A DNA stretch of 64,000 nt. Source: Corythucha ciliata. Lineage: Eukaryota; Arthropoda; Insecta; Hemiptera; Tingidae. A program made the translations under genes and the position numbers. Below, piece by piece: positions 34,331 to 46,156 of the stretch (its first letter is position 1; each line of letters starts with the position of its first letter). The notes below the pieces were generated by a model that did not search any database, was not told where the DNA came from, and was given only the letters and a program-made list of their open reading frames with translations. The DNA lies in NCBI GenBank assembly GCA_038030265.1, contig CM075941.1, positions 13,578,001-13,642,000 of the forward strand. The letters run 5' to 3'.

Positions 34331-34367
34331 ATCTATTTAATTGTTATTGCCACTGTAACAGAACCCT

Positions 34368-34506
34368 GGGGGCCTATTCTCTAACAACAAGCAATATTTT
34401 TTTCGCCAGCCTTGTGTTTATTTCATTCATTTGTTTGAAGAAAATTAATGAAATAAACATATGACTTCGAAAAAGCTATTGCTTCGGAGTTAGAGAATAA
34501 GCCCCC
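34368..34506. mobile_element. MITE of the GGGGGCTTATTCTCTAAC family, copy 2
   Basis: It has the same terminal repeats and length (139 bp) as the copy at 12156-12294, in inverse orientation and very similar throughout. It abuts copy 3 with one or two bases between them. Confidence 0.85.
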
Positions 34507-34507
34507 T

Positions 34508-34646
34508 GGGGCCTTATTCACTAACTTTTTTCATCATTGCTTTTTTCAAAAATCATATGTTTCCATTCAGTTTTCTTAATTTCATGAATGAGATTTCAAT
34601 GTTTCTACCAAAGCAACGTTGCTATTTCGTTAGAGAATAAGACCCC
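34508..34646. mobile_element. MITE of the GGGGCCTTATTC-CTAAC family, copy 3 (diverged)
   Basis: The ends are GGGGCCTTATTCACTAAC and GTTAGAGAATAAGACCCC. It is 139 bp with an interior diverged from copies 1 and 2. It lies head to tail against copy 2, sharing the CCCCCTGGGG junction. Confidence 0.75.
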
Positions 34647-34892
34647 TGATGATGACATAAAAGTCGAAAACGTTTGGTTAAAAATTAAAAAGTGAGCAAG
34701 ACGACTTTTTCTACTTTTTTCGTTTACGATTGAACGCTCACAACGTCGCTACTCTCACGGTCTCATTATGAAGCCGAAGTTCTATGAAGGGGGTAAGGAA
34801 TAATAGCTATAAGGGCTGATCTCAGAAGGGTGTGGTCACGTTTGACTTGACTGGCTTTAGGTGTTATTGACTGGCGGCCATCTTATACCACT

Positions 34893-35950
34893 AAGGTAAC
34901 TATACCAGAGAACCTATACTACCAGGTGAGGTGAGCTCGCGGCCACATTGGGGGAGATAAAATTATCATAAATTTAAGAAAGCCTCGTGGGACACAGTCG
35001 GACACTCCATAGTATACTTCCAACTCCATGCACCCCTCCTACCAACTAAATATGTGGGCATACACGAGCAGATATCTGTGGCAGATGTCATGTGTTTTAC
35101 AGATATCGTTGGTGAAAATTTGTTCGTTAGTGGGCAATAAGAGACGCCAGATCTACAAAGATCTCCCGAACGATATCGGTGGGAGTTCAAATCCGTCAGA
35201 TGTGGTCTATATGGTCCCCCCTCTAACCTACCGATTTCTCTTGAAAGATATCTGTGGGGCAGATCTGCCAATTTTGAACGGGCGTCACCTCTTAACGTAA
35301 CGATCTGATCTGTCTGTTCTACAGTGTTTAATCACATATGCATGATTCAGGTTAGACAATACACTGCTTTTATTCCAGTTCGTTTAATAAGTCTTTTGAT
35401 CTGAATTATAGCAATTTATTATTTCTCAAGTGAAAAAGCTTTTTGCTCCCTTCATTTTTTTTAAACTCCATATCTGTCACCGATCTCAAATATCTTTCGA
35501 ACCCGACCGATAAATGAAATCTGTCAGATGTGTTTCCACTAACGAGCAGATTTGATCGGGCAACAGATATCGGTCGCAGATAACTTTTGTACGTTAAGGG
35601 GTGACGACCGATCTCATCGTTTGCTCTAGATCGTTAACGATATCTGATGAGAATATCAGCCAATCAAATCTGTCAAAATTATCTGCCCGTGTATGGGCCA
35701 CTAATATCAACTTTATCTACCCCAAAATGCTGGATGGGCTCACTCAGTTGTATAGTTACCTTAATACAACCGAGTAATCCCATCCTGCATTTTGGGGTAG
35801 ATAAAGTTGATATTTAGTGGGTAAGAGGGGTGCATGGAATTGGAAGTTTGGAAGGTACTATGGAGTGTCCCATGAGGCTTTATTAAATTTAGGATAATTT
35901 TATCTATCCCAATATGGCAGTGAGCTCACCTGGTAGTGTAGGTTCTCTAC
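34893..35950. repeat. two head-to-head copies of a 216-bp MITE
   Basis: The left copy carries AGAGAACCTATACTACCAGG, GAGATAAAATTATCATAAAT, GACACTCCATAGTATACTTC and CCATGCACCCCTCCTACC. The right copy carries the reverse complements of AGAGAACCTACACTACCAGG, GATAAAATTATCCTAAAT, CACTCCATAGTACC and CCATGCACCCCTCTTACC. The two meet around 35764 near GTATAGTTACCTT. The left copy is split by the element at 35054-35700. Confidence 0.75.
35054..35700. mobile_element. non-autonomous hAT-like element (8-bp target duplication)
   Basis: The ends are GTGGGCATACACGAGCAGAT and the complement of TGGCCCATACACGGGCAGAT. CTAAATAT on the left (35046-35053) and CTAATAT on the right (35701-35707) look like an 8-bp duplication with one base lost. 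Removing the element restores continuity with the uninterrupted opposite arm near 35812 (ACTAAATATC in complement). The interior is rich in CAGATATCNGT-like subterminal motifs, and no transposase is present. Confidence 0.7.
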
Positions 35951-35969
35951 TTACCACTTTTTTATTTAA

Positions 35970-38558
35970 GCTGGGCACACACATGCGCTACTTTCCAAGT
36001 ACCGAATGTTCGGCAAGTAGCAAGCTTACTTTGCTTGCTACTTGGCTATTCACAAGTACCTTGGCACACACATGCGTGACTTGCCAAGTACGATAGTCTC
36101 CTAGGAAACGATGAAAATTCGTGCAAGCAGCTCGTTGAAATGAATGACAAAAGACTGTTGTCACTGCAGCAGCTGAGGCTCACTGCCGGAGTTGGAGGTC
36201 AAGTTCAGTTTAGGACCAATTATCCAACACGGAATTACTTATTCAAATTTCAGATTCAGTATTGTTGTTGTTGTATAATAAAACGGAATTGTTAAAAAAA
36301 TTGAATTTTTGAAATCGGAGACCAAAAATTGTTTTACCTCGAGAAACTCGAATTCGGGAGGCAGCAGTAGTGAAACTGCCTACACGAAATGGGCAAAAAG
36401 TTTATTGTTTCGTGAATTTAACAATTTCATTTACTAAAATGTAAAATATTGCACGGCAATGCGTGTTTACTTTTTCTATTTACGAGCCCATTTTAAAGTA
36501 ATTTAATTTGGCTTTGATTATCGAGTTTGAAATTCGCTTTAATTTCGAATCGAGGAAGCGGGTAGTTTTGGGAGGAAAAAACTCCGGGACTAAGTTTGAT
36601 GACTGATTTTAATGTTTTCAGGTGTGCTGAATCCGAATTTCAAATTTGCCCAACGATACAACCCCGGCAACATGCCGAAATTTGGTTACCTTTTAAAATT
36701 CTGTGTTATTTTTTGTTTTTTCGCCACACCATCGCGAGTAATATTTTTTAAAAATATGGTTCCCTCACATTCCTCACGTTTTGAGATATCCTGAATTTGA
36801 ATTTCAACCCCCCGACCCCCTAAAAGAGACGCTACCTACAGTCTAAAAATAGGAAAATCTACAAAAACCCCAGATTTCTGTTATTTCTTATAATGTGACA
36901 TGTGTGATCAAAGCCGAGATTGAAATAGTTCACATTAGTTTCCCACGTTTCAGGTAATCTGAATCCGAAAATCAAATTTCCGGGCCCCTACGCTACACTC
37001 GTATCAAAAAATATTCTACTTTTCACTTGTTTGCTATTTTGGTCAAGTTTCCGTTTTGTAAGGTGTGCTGAATTCGAATGTCGTTTTCAAGACCGTATCA
37101 CAATGACATAATTATTTCAACGAATATCACGAATCTCCTCGGAAAATTCTAACTTGTTCATTATAGGTCGTGATTTCACCTGTTTCTTCCCGTGTTGCCG
37201 GTGTGCTGAATCCGAATTCATTATCAAAACTCTTAGCAACCCCTGTCCGACCGGAATTTGTGTTACTTCTCACCACAAGTGCATCTTTGATGCCGTCTGC
37301 CACCGGTTACTTCACGTCCGAAGGAGGCAGACAATTTTTCCCACTATTAGAAAAGTATTCTTGATTTTTTGCGCTGGGTAGGAAAATTGCACTGTTTACG
37401 TCGCTGCCTCTTGAACTAGTTGTAAAATATTGCCCGGAACACCGAAAATCATGATTTTTTAAAGGTAAATGTTCCCCGGAAGCAAACGTTTAAAGTGAGG
37501 ATTTCAGATAAAACACCAATCAGGGATGCCAAGAAAATTGAATCGAAAACAAAGATAGTCTAGGCTCCTAGTAGATTTATCATACAGTCTTACTATAAAC
37601 GTCGGCTTCCAGTGATGAACGCGAATGACGTTTGTGTTAGAACCACCGGTGAATCATGAAAATTGCACCGAGCCTCCATTTCGACCGTTCAGACCATCAG
37701 CTACCCAAGATACCTACTTGGTCCGGGTCTCATCAGCTGCATGTTGCCGGACTTCCGGCGGGCCGGGTCTTTGGGCCATAGGACCAAATAGCTGCTCTTT
37801 CTGCCTGAGGTTCTGAGTTCGAAACGGAGACTGGACCGTAACCTCAGTGCAATTTTCATAGTTTGCTTTCAGGGTACCATTCCCCTCTGAACATCACGAT
37901 TTTCGGTAATACGGGCTATGTTTTAGGGCGTTACTGACAACTAATTTAAAACATTGACGGGTCATTAGAAAGCTTATTTGATCCGCAAGTTTTTTTGATA
38001 ATAACTTGCAGATCCGAAACGCAAATCTAGTGGGAGGGGGAAATTTTAAAAAACCGATCGAAAAAAATAGGTACCAAAGTGAAAGACGTTTTGCAAACCT
38101 CATACACTCGTTCCCACAATCGTCTACAAAGTCACCCAAACCCACTGGCTGTACGAATTTACTTTTGCACTTGCTCGAGTAGCCATAATCGCAAATTAAA
38201 GCAGAAACGCCATACCGATCTCCTGAGCCCAACACAATCCTTTTGATTTGGTCCATTAGTCTATTTCGATAATGCACATGGATAAAGACAATTACGAAAT
38301 TACTATATTTTTAACCGTCGATAATCTCACACAACCATGAATCACCACAGGAAACTCGAGATGTGTAGAAGGGATACGGGAAATTAACGGAAAGAAAACT
38401 ATTACTTGGCTCGGTACTTGCACGACATCGAAAAAAAATGGAGCATCCCCGAGTACGAATATTCGTTACTTGGCAAGTAGCGAGTATCCATACACACTAC
38501 TAGGAGTTCGGCGAGTAGCGGCTAGGAACTTGGCAAGTAGCGCATGTGTGTGCCCAGC
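35970..38558. mobile_element. 2.6-kb DNA element flanked by TTAA
   Basis: The terminal inverted repeats begin GCTGGGCACACACATGCGCT and extend about 31 bases. Both ends carry subterminal ACTTGGCAAGTAGC-type motifs. TTAA flanks it exactly (35966-35969 and 38559-38562), the target duplication of piggyBac-type elements, but the termini are not typical piggyBac ends. Inside, GGTGTGCTGAATCCGAATTT-like units recur at 36621, 36952 (diverged), 37061 and 37199. The longest interior frame (37894-38277, minus) is 127 residues with no recognisable domain, so no transposase is evident. Confidence 0.75.
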
Positions 38559-38559
38559 T

Positions 38560-39239
38560 TAAGCACTGAGTGCTCTGTTTCTGTTAATAGTTTTTAGTGC
38601 ATTTCATTTTTTTAAAGTTCCTGTTCAATTTCGGATCCGAGACTCTGTAGGCTTTCAACTGGGTTCAATACGTCATTTGTGCCGTTCACAAGTGTTCGTC
38701 CGAGTGAAAAAAGGTCACGAGTTTGACTTTTCGGACTTCCTTCTATTACTTCACATTTATATCCGAAAACTAAAGAATTGAGTGTAAAAACGTCGAGCTT
38801 GTCGCTGCTTTGTACCATCGTTAACTGCTCAGCGTATCAAGTTTCCTCATAATTCGACATTTATTTCTACTCAGAGAAGCTTGATGGCACCACTGGAGAG
38901 AAAATTAAAGGACTTAGATTTTAACAAGTGTTTTTTGCACACTACACTATTTTTTGATGTGATGCTCCACTTCCCGTATTTTCGATTACTCAGAGAAAGT
39001 CACGAAGCTCAGTGTTCCACGCTCAGTTCTTTAGTTTTCGGACATTGGTGGAAGTCCGAATAGTCACACACGTTTGCCCTGTTTGTACTTATTGGACAAA
39101 CTGTTATGAATGACAAAAGTCCGCGTACCGAACCCAGTTAGAAAGCCAATAATGTCACGGACCCGAAATACGGCAGGACCTTAAAAAAAAACAACTAAAT
39201 GCTGTAAAATCTATTAATATAAACAGCACTCAGTGCTTA
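38560..39239. mobile_element. foldback element with TAAGCACTGAGTGCT ends
   Basis: TAAGCACTGAGTGCT at the left and AGCACTCAGTGCTTA at the right extend inward as GTTT...TTAATAG. Inner arms pair again: GGACTTCCTTCTATTACTTC...TCCGAAAACTAAAG (about 38728) with CTTTAGTTTTCGGACATTGG (about 39030). Beyond the TTAA element, CTTACCACTTTTTTATTT at 35950 continues the left arm and matches the complement of the sequence right of 39239. The TTAA element therefore inserted into this element's left end. Confidence 0.7.
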
Positions 39240-39584
39240 TCTGATAAATAAAAAGTGGTAAGATGGCCGCCAGTCGATACCACCTATAGGCATGCTCCAT
39301 AAGCAACAGTAGATGCATCAGCGAATCCATGCATCTGCATAGTAACGAATGTAGAAGAAGACATGCATCGGGGAATTTTTATGTTTCGCAAAACCGACAT
39401 AGACGAGCAGAGCGTGGTCCAGTCACTACTTGGCTGAGAGAGGGGTTTCCCATTCATATTCTTATCTCAGGCTTTGCATCAATATCTTAGCCTTTGTGAT
39501 TACACCAAAGGCCGAGTAGACCAAGAGGGTCGAAAAGTTTTGATATTGTCGAAAGAATGGTTCTTTTTGTCACGTGATTTTTGG

Positions 39585-39992
39585 GATCCATAAAAATGTT
39601 GGTTTCGTCTACTATAAATGAAAGACTGTCCTCAGTGGGTAACCATATTAACCCAGGGTTCGAACGAAAGGTTCGGTGTCGAAAGTAACAGGGATTTTCA
39701 GTTCACGATCTTGCTCTGGAACAGAGTGCAGAAAATTCGAAGAGTAGGAACTCAATTTTCGAATGTTGAATCCTTCGCGAGTGAGATGCTCGGTAATTAG
39801 GTCCTGGATTTGAATCGCTTCTTCTGCTGTTTTGGCACTGGTCAGAAGATCGTCCATGTAAAAATCCTTTTGAATTATGGGTGAGGTTACCGGGTGATGA
39901 TGAATCGAGGTTGTTTTTCTAATAAGGGGACTGATCTTTATGTCCTTTTTTTTAGGGGACATCGTGGTTTTTATGTTAACAAATAAGTACAA
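39585..39992 (-). pseudogene. BEL/Pao-type retrotransposon reverse transcriptase fragment
   Basis: A minus-strand frame of 114 codons (39992-39648) contains FYMDDLLTSAKTAEEAIQIQ at residues 44-63, followed by L...L...GF-N-I-RK-L and S...FLHSVPEQDREL, ending TLG. This is the palm region of the Pao/BEL clade reverse transcriptase, with the Y-M-D-D catalytic motif at 45-48, followed by the GFxxRKW-like segment (here RKL). Immediately downstream the frame meets a stop where the conserved tryptophan segment is expected. The integrase, protease and LTRs are not seen. It is a short dead remnant next to the nested element stack. Confidence 0.8.
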
Positions 39993-41077
39993 ATAAACGA
40001 CTTATAGAGGAGATTTAAGAGTTTACGGTGCTAACCCAACGACGTGTATGTGTTTAAAAACTACGAATGGGCGAAAATGTGATTATAGGATGGAATAACG
40101 AAAGCAGTATTTACCGTCGGTAGTATTGAATTTGAGACGAAACGGAACATTCAGGCCCGTAGGACCAAAATGTGGATTCCTGAGGTGTGTGGACTGCTTT
40201 TCAATTGAAAATGGACGAACTTGTATTTAAAATACTGGTTTAAAGGCGGACACTAACTTTCTTTTTTGTAAACGGATTGGTTAGCCGAAACAACGGTGGG
40301 ATCCACGCGCTCATATTGGAAGAAGACGTTGCTGCCGATGTTCATAAGGCGGCGTCACCAGCCTCCGAGCTAACAATCAATTGTTCATTCAAACCCTTTT
40401 TTAAAAATAAATATTTAGGTACCTAATTTATTGTTATTGATTCAGTAAATGCCTTTCCTCTCATTTCCGGCCACTCTTGCCACAGCAAAGAAGTAAGCAC
40501 GAGGCGGTGCTGTGGTTCGGGGGGTATTATAGGTGGTTTTCGCCATTTGAACAAATTCTGGTAGCCTGAGTTTTGGGGACAGAATTTCCATGAATGGAAA
40601 TTTAAATCACGCGTGGATGAGAGGTGCGGTCATGTTCTCCTCCCTTATGGGATGGAGGTCCCTTTCACGAAACTATCATCAAAGGCACCTACCGCAAGCC
40701 CCATTGAGAGATGGTCACGTTGACCCACATTTTAGGGTTATTTTCTCAAAGTTACCACTTTGAGCTAGACGTAGTTTCACGGAGTCTTTCGAACAATTCT
40801 CAATTGAAAAATGCAGCTAAGGGGTCAGAGGCTTCTTTAAGAGGTTTTAAGGAGCAAAATTGGGGATTAAAATAGCCTAAATTACGATTCTTGTTTTTTG
40901 AAAGAGCCTGACGGGGTTTTCGATCATCTTGGGAACCAAAATGTCTAGGTTTTCGGTTGATTGTTCAGGATGTTATTGGGCTTAATTTCCAGATTTGTTA
41001 TTGAAATAGATCTGCACCTAGTAATTTCCATTATCGAGAAGGGTCGTGGGACGTGAGCTAAGTTATTACAGAGTTAC
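39993..41077. other. unique non-coding region
   Basis: No supported gene, RNA or repeat is seen between the BEL/Pao remnant and the gustatory receptor's 3' end. Open frames are short. Confidence 0.4.
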
Positions 41078-41083
41078 TTTATT
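41078..41083 (-). promoter_or_regulatory. polyadenylation signal AATAAA for the gustatory receptor
   Basis: On the minus strand AATAAA lies about 124 bases past the receptor stop codon at 41207. The position fits a short 3' UTR. It may be fortuitous in AT-rich DNA. Confidence 0.4.
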
Positions 41084-41206
41084 CCTCGAACCTTTTACAA
41101 GTTATTAAAACGTCAAACAAAACATAATTATAATAAACTAAAGGAATAATCACAAAACTCCTATTATAAAACACAAGAGCATTAAGAACAAATATACAAC
41201 TCAGAA

Positions 41207-42627
41207 TTACATAATCACATAATAAGTTACTGAAGAGATGTCCCATGCAGCTATCAAAAACTCCACAATGAAGTAAATTACACTGCTAAGGTTCTAGACA
41301 ACACTTTCGATAGATGTGAGAATGGCAGGACCAGGTCAAATCCATTTTTTGTTATTGGGTATTTGACTCAGTATGACTAAGTAGGTCGCACATGTACCTG
41401 CAAGCTGATGCATTCTTGGTTAACGTTCGGGCTGAATTTTTGTGTACCATTAACTAATGAACATTATACCACTGTTAGTAGTGAATAATCTATCATAAAA
41501 AAGCCACTGGCACTGAAGACAATTCTTTTGGTTTGAATTAGATGAATGAGAACTTTCTTCTGAAAACAAAGCATAACTCATCAACGATTTTATCAACTAG
41601 TTATGTGTATTTTGGCGAATATATACGTTGCCGCTTAAAAGTTCGCCATCACTTCGCAGTGCCATTGATTTTAAAGTGGTGCTGAATTCATCTGCCTGGT
41701 TCGAAATAATAAAAAAAAATTGTCTTGTCTTTCGACAGTGAATACACTTTTTTTTTTTTTTAAGGATAGGGCTACCTTTCGTGACACTGATTCGCAAGTA
41801 GACGTGATTGCGATGAGTTCAACCACGGCGCAAATAATCCGAGGGAGGAAATAGAAGAGTGAACTCAATTCAATGCCGACTTTGATAGTCAAGAAAACGA
41901 AAATAATTATTCGAAGAGCCAAAGTGAAGACCAGGACGAGGAGATGCGGGCCATAGTAATCGATGAAAATATTACAAATTTCCGCAAGGCTGTCCCATTC
42001 AGCGATGGTCTTATTTAAATTTAATCGGCGGAGTTCAAAGTTGAGAAATGTAAAACAATCTCTGAAGGTTAGGGCGAAAACAAGGAATTGAAGAGTTATA
42101 GAGAACTGTACCGAATAATACAGGAAGAAAAACGAAAATGAAATGATTGCCATATAAGCTCGAACCAAAAATGCACGCCAAATCACAAAAATAATCGCTC
42201 CGCTCATTATTAACAACGATAGTCCGGCCATTAGAAGCGCGGGTGCGAATATATTCACTGATGAACTCATTTGGTGTACTATTCGAAGCTCGTTAAAAAT
42301 CCTCTCGATTTTTCTACGGTTGAGCAATGGTTGAAAGAGATTCAATATTAGCTGACCAATAATGACTAAAGCAGAGAACCAATTAAGAACAAAATGCGAA
42401 GGCTCGTAGGAACCGCTTCTTTGGCTGTAAAGTGGCACTAAAATTATTGAAAAGGCAGATATCACGCTAATAAAGATGGACCAAAAGTAAAGCTTCCAAG
42501 ACAACAGTAACATTCGAGGGTAAATTGAAAAAGGAAAAGTGCCCAATAAGCTGCAATATTTTAAAAACGAAGAAGTTTTAATTTTTGCCATTTTTACCGA
42601 CCCTAAGCGGGAATGAGTTGCGGACAT
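41207..42627 (-). CDS. insect gustatory receptor (7TM), four exons
   Basis: Exons 42627-41776, 41695-41627, 41559-41470 and 41260-41207 join in frame with GT-AG introns, all phase 0, to give 354 residues. Three phase-0 introns near the C-terminus are typical of insect GR genes. Exon 1 has about six hydrophobic segments. Exon 3 carries VFSASGFFMIDYSLL, the GR motif around GFF-x-I/LD before TM7. Exon 4 ends VTYYVIM, matching the TYxxxxQF signature but stopping before the QF. GRs are taste or contact-chemical channels in gustatory neurons (family knowledge); the ligand is unknown. An uninterrupted read-through of exon 1 hits a stop in a poly-A stretch, which is intronic in this model. The start could also be the Met at residue 13. 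Confidence 0.87.
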
Positions 42628-42629
42628 AC

Positions 42630-45600
42630 TAAGCTGAATTTTTAAAAATAAATGTTTTTGGTGGAAAAAGCTTTTATGAACCGATCAATTGACAGGTTTT
42701 TACAGAGGTAAACATTGACTGGTTAAAACCGTTATAAGAGGCAGCTATTTATCAATAATATCTAAAACAACAGTAACATGAAGTTTCAAAAAATGGTGTA
42801 ATATTAATTGAGATAATTTTACAAAACTTCTCGTCTGTATCACTTTCCCCCTTTAACACGCTCGCATATTAGGGCTTGAAAACAACGGACGGAGCAGCAT
42901 AATCGTTATTGGGAGGGTATATAGTAGGGCTAATTATTGTTTGTTAAAAGCGCTGATATTTCAGTTTTCGCTGTGGCCTCCCCCCTTAAAACAAGTCCCT
43001 TGTTGTTCCCCCCTTAAAACAAGGCCCTTCAACCCCCTCCCCCTTAATCATCCAAATCACTGTTTGTTCCCAACCATCTCCTTTTGATGAGGAACCTTGT
43101 GAAACCGAACCTCTTGACGCTTAAGCTTCATCGTGCCAAACAAGAGAGTAGTAGAGGATAGTAAAAGAGAGGAGTGAGAGTGAAATGAGAAGTTCAATAA
43201 TGTTGAATTTATTGTTAAAGAAGATTAGAGGGGGAGAGAGACAGGCTTCTGTCCGAGGATTGAAATTAAAGGGAATTTATTCAATTTCAAAGCTCAACAA
43301 GAACATCAGAAACAAAGGGAAATTTCACCAGTGCCCGAACGGATTTCGTTCGAAATTCAAATAAAACCAGTGCGGTTGAGTGGGTAGAAGTTTAAATCGC
43401 TCCTGGCGATATTATACACGCCAGACAATTTCTGTCTGTGTGTTAATTCGTGTCCCCCGGCGGCAAAGAGAGGGGGATCTGATTTCTCTCCGCCTAAAAA
43501 TCGGCAACGTTAGTACCTTCTATCGGCCTGAACTTGCAGATTTTCTTGCTAGCCTTGACCACTCCTATATGAGTATTTTGAGGTTATTCCTTACAAAACG
43601 CGCCCCACATTGTAACCTTTTAAAACCTTCCACTCGACCCCATACCAACGCGAAACTCACTGTGAAATGTTGCTTAGTATGAACTACCCTCACAAGGAGT
43701 TTCAAGAAATAAAAGAAAGTGTAAGAATGAGAAAAATGGGAAAACATCCCTCGAGACGGAACCCCAATAATTCATCGTTTTGATAGGTTCAATCAATGTC
43801 ATCCCGTTTTTTTTGAAGGTCTAAACGTCCACCCCTACCGACCAATCATACACTATTGCAATTTCTCCCTTCTATTATTGCCATCAATCCCAATCTTCTC
43901 TCTCTTTGACCAGATTTCCGCTTGAAAAATTGGATTTATTAAACTTTTGTCCGAATAATAACAGAGTGGGGAAACTCTGCGGATGATAAATGAACTTGTT
44001 ATGGTAAACACCTCGAAATATATATTACCCGGGGGCGATCGTGTGTAGTTTTGGAATAACCAGCAGCAGGTTCGCCGCCGGAATAATTTCATTCGGAGGA
44101 AATAACCGAAATAAAATTCGAACATTCCGCCCTCCAACCCTAAAATTGTCAATTACACGCCAATGGAAGAAAAGCCTCCTCTTTGTGACTTCTTTTTTCC
44201 ATTAATTTTGAATAAGGAGTTCCGTCAACCACTTATGTGTTGAGGGCGGAGAGGCCCTTCTTGTGATTTCCATTAGACTTCACTAACTTGTCAAAAACTG
44301 TTTCACAGTTATATTATAGCATGTATGTATATACTCTGTGGAAGGGGGTACCGTTTTTTTGTTTAAAAAAAGAACTTCTTGATCACCACATAGACCAACC
44401 ATTTTACCATTTTTCTTCAACGGCCTGTTGTTTTAAACGAAGAAACTTTATGAAGATTACTTGTTGTGAGTTGAAGCCAGAGATGTCTAACACAAATTAA
44501 TAAAATGGCGCCGTTTTTTTTTTCTTGGTCGTGTTAAATTGTTTTGAAATCTTGGAAAGGATTTCCCATTCTTACACGCGGTGGTGGAACTATAGAAAGA
44601 ATGGGAACAAAAGGAGGACTTGAAATGCGGGCTTTTCCGCGCTTCTTTTACACCACCTCCCTCCTCCCCCACATCCCCTGAGATAAACCACCAGTGTTTT
44701 GAGCTTCTTTTCATGATGAAAAAGGTGGTGGTGGAGGGGGGGGGGTTCACAAAAAAAGGAGTAATTTGCTGTCTGTGGCTGTTACGATATTCCGGCGGCG
44801 GTTGAATGTCTTAGGTCAATGGACATATAAGAACGGGGGGAAAGTGAGGTGAAATCGCTGTCGCGGGGGGTGTTCAAAGGTTTGAAAGTCGGAAAAACAA
44901 AGTTGAAAAGATGAGTGTCCCGGTGGGGAAAAACGGGGTTCAGTTACAAGGCTTCTTACTTTGGTGAGACTATGGGCGGGGAGGTGGAGGGGTGGTCTTC
45001 GCGGCATCAAATTGAAAGGGGGTCGTCTTAAATAATTCAGAGGTTGAAAGAGCTTTGGGGGCTGGGGGACGGGTGGGGTGGAGGAGCAAAAGCTTTTTGG
45101 AATTTTAACGGACTTTTCACTCAGAACACGACCACTACATCTAGCTGAGATGAATTCGAGCGAGTAATATGTTTTACTAACGAATTTATAAAGTGAATTT
45201 CCCACGTTTTTAGCCCGGAATAAATTCTTGAAATAATAATTACATTATTGATGTTTGTTTCCTGGTTGTAAGAGAACGAAGATGAATTATTTTGTAACTT
45301 TTTCACAAAATAGTTAGCCATTTTAAGATTAGCCACCAACTATCAAAATGGTATTAAACTGGACAGAGCAGGGACTCGAATTTCGGGCAGTTTGGGTCCA
45401 AATTGGCAAATTGAGGTGTCACTAGGAGTTCGTGAATAATATAGCCTCCAGTGAGGGGGCTAGGAACGTCGTTGGGGGGGGGGGGGGGTAGGCGGCCCCA
45501 GTCTTGGAAAATAAAAATGGTCCTTTTTCTAGTGTCCGGATTTTGGACGGACGTGGTTTGTGAGTCCAAGCGACAGTCATCAATGGCAGCTTGCAGTCGG

Positions 45601-45830
45601 CAGCGCGGCAGCTACAATAAAGCGACAGTGACCCCTTAAATGGAGCAAAAGTAATACAAGCGTTTCGTGATTTTGTTAGTTTCGGCCGATTTTATCGATT
45701 AACAGAGAGGGCCAGCGAGGTCCACAACTGCGTAGGTTTATCAGCAACAAAAACCCGTGAAATTGGTTTTTTAGTGAGCGAAATCTGAGAAATTATTGTT
45801 TTGGTTTGGAGCTTTTCTGTAGTTTGGAAG
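42630..45830. other. unique non-coding region
   Basis: I find no supported gene. C-rich repeats of CCCCCTTAAAACAAG type occur at 42980-43025, and G-runs at 44737 and 45475. The 129-residue minus frame at 44816-45205 and the 100-residue frame at 43380-43682 have no domain or splice evidence. One isolated TGAGCGAAATC-type repeat unit lies at 45775. Confidence 0.4.
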
Positions 45831-46156
45831 CTAGGGTTGCCAGGCGTCCCAAAAAATCGGGATTGTCCCGATTTCGAGGATCCACAGAATTGTCCCACCA
45901 GATTTCTTTCTTCAAATGTCCCGAAAAATCCCGATTTTCCAAGTCGGCTCGATAACTTCTGAAAAATCTGTATGAAAAATGAGTGGGTGGAGTCAGGTAG
46001 ATGGGTTTGTTTTTTTGATGTAACGAAATGCCGATAAATAAAGTGTCCAAGCAAACGTGAACGATATAGATTAATAATAGACGCATAAATTAATATTTAT
46101 AATGACAACTTCAACTTTAACGCCCCACCAGGTGACATGGCTGGAACTCTCTAACC

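Larger units (their letters stand above)
34856..39292. mobile_element. nested stack of inverted-repeat DNA elements
   Basis: The outermost pair is GACTGGCGGCCATCTTA at 34865 and its complement TAAGATGGCCGCCAGTC at about 39262-39278, continuing outward as TAGGTGnTAT. Inside lie two inverted copies of a MITE of about 216 bp (34893-35763 with an insertion, and about 35764-35950). Also inside are a 647-bp element (35054-35700), a 2.6-kb TTAA-flanked element (35970-38558) and a foldback element (38560-39239 plus a displaced left end). No protein domain is recognisable anywhere in the stack, so all are non-autonomous or decayed. Confidence 0.7.

Noticed and set aside
37780..37830. box B-like GAGTTCGAAAC as a tRNA
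   Set aside because: No pairing D-arm, anticodon arm or acceptor can be drawn around it.
37894..38277. 127-residue frame in the TTAA element as a transposase
   Set aside because: There is no DDE/DDD-type motif or recognisable similarity, and it is too short. It is described only as unidentified interior.
41671..41775. gustatory receptor as an intron-less, frameshifted pseudogene
   Set aside because: A GT-AG intron (41775-41696) removes the poly-A stretch and restores the frame, and three further junctions reproduce GR motifs, so an intact spliced gene is the better model.
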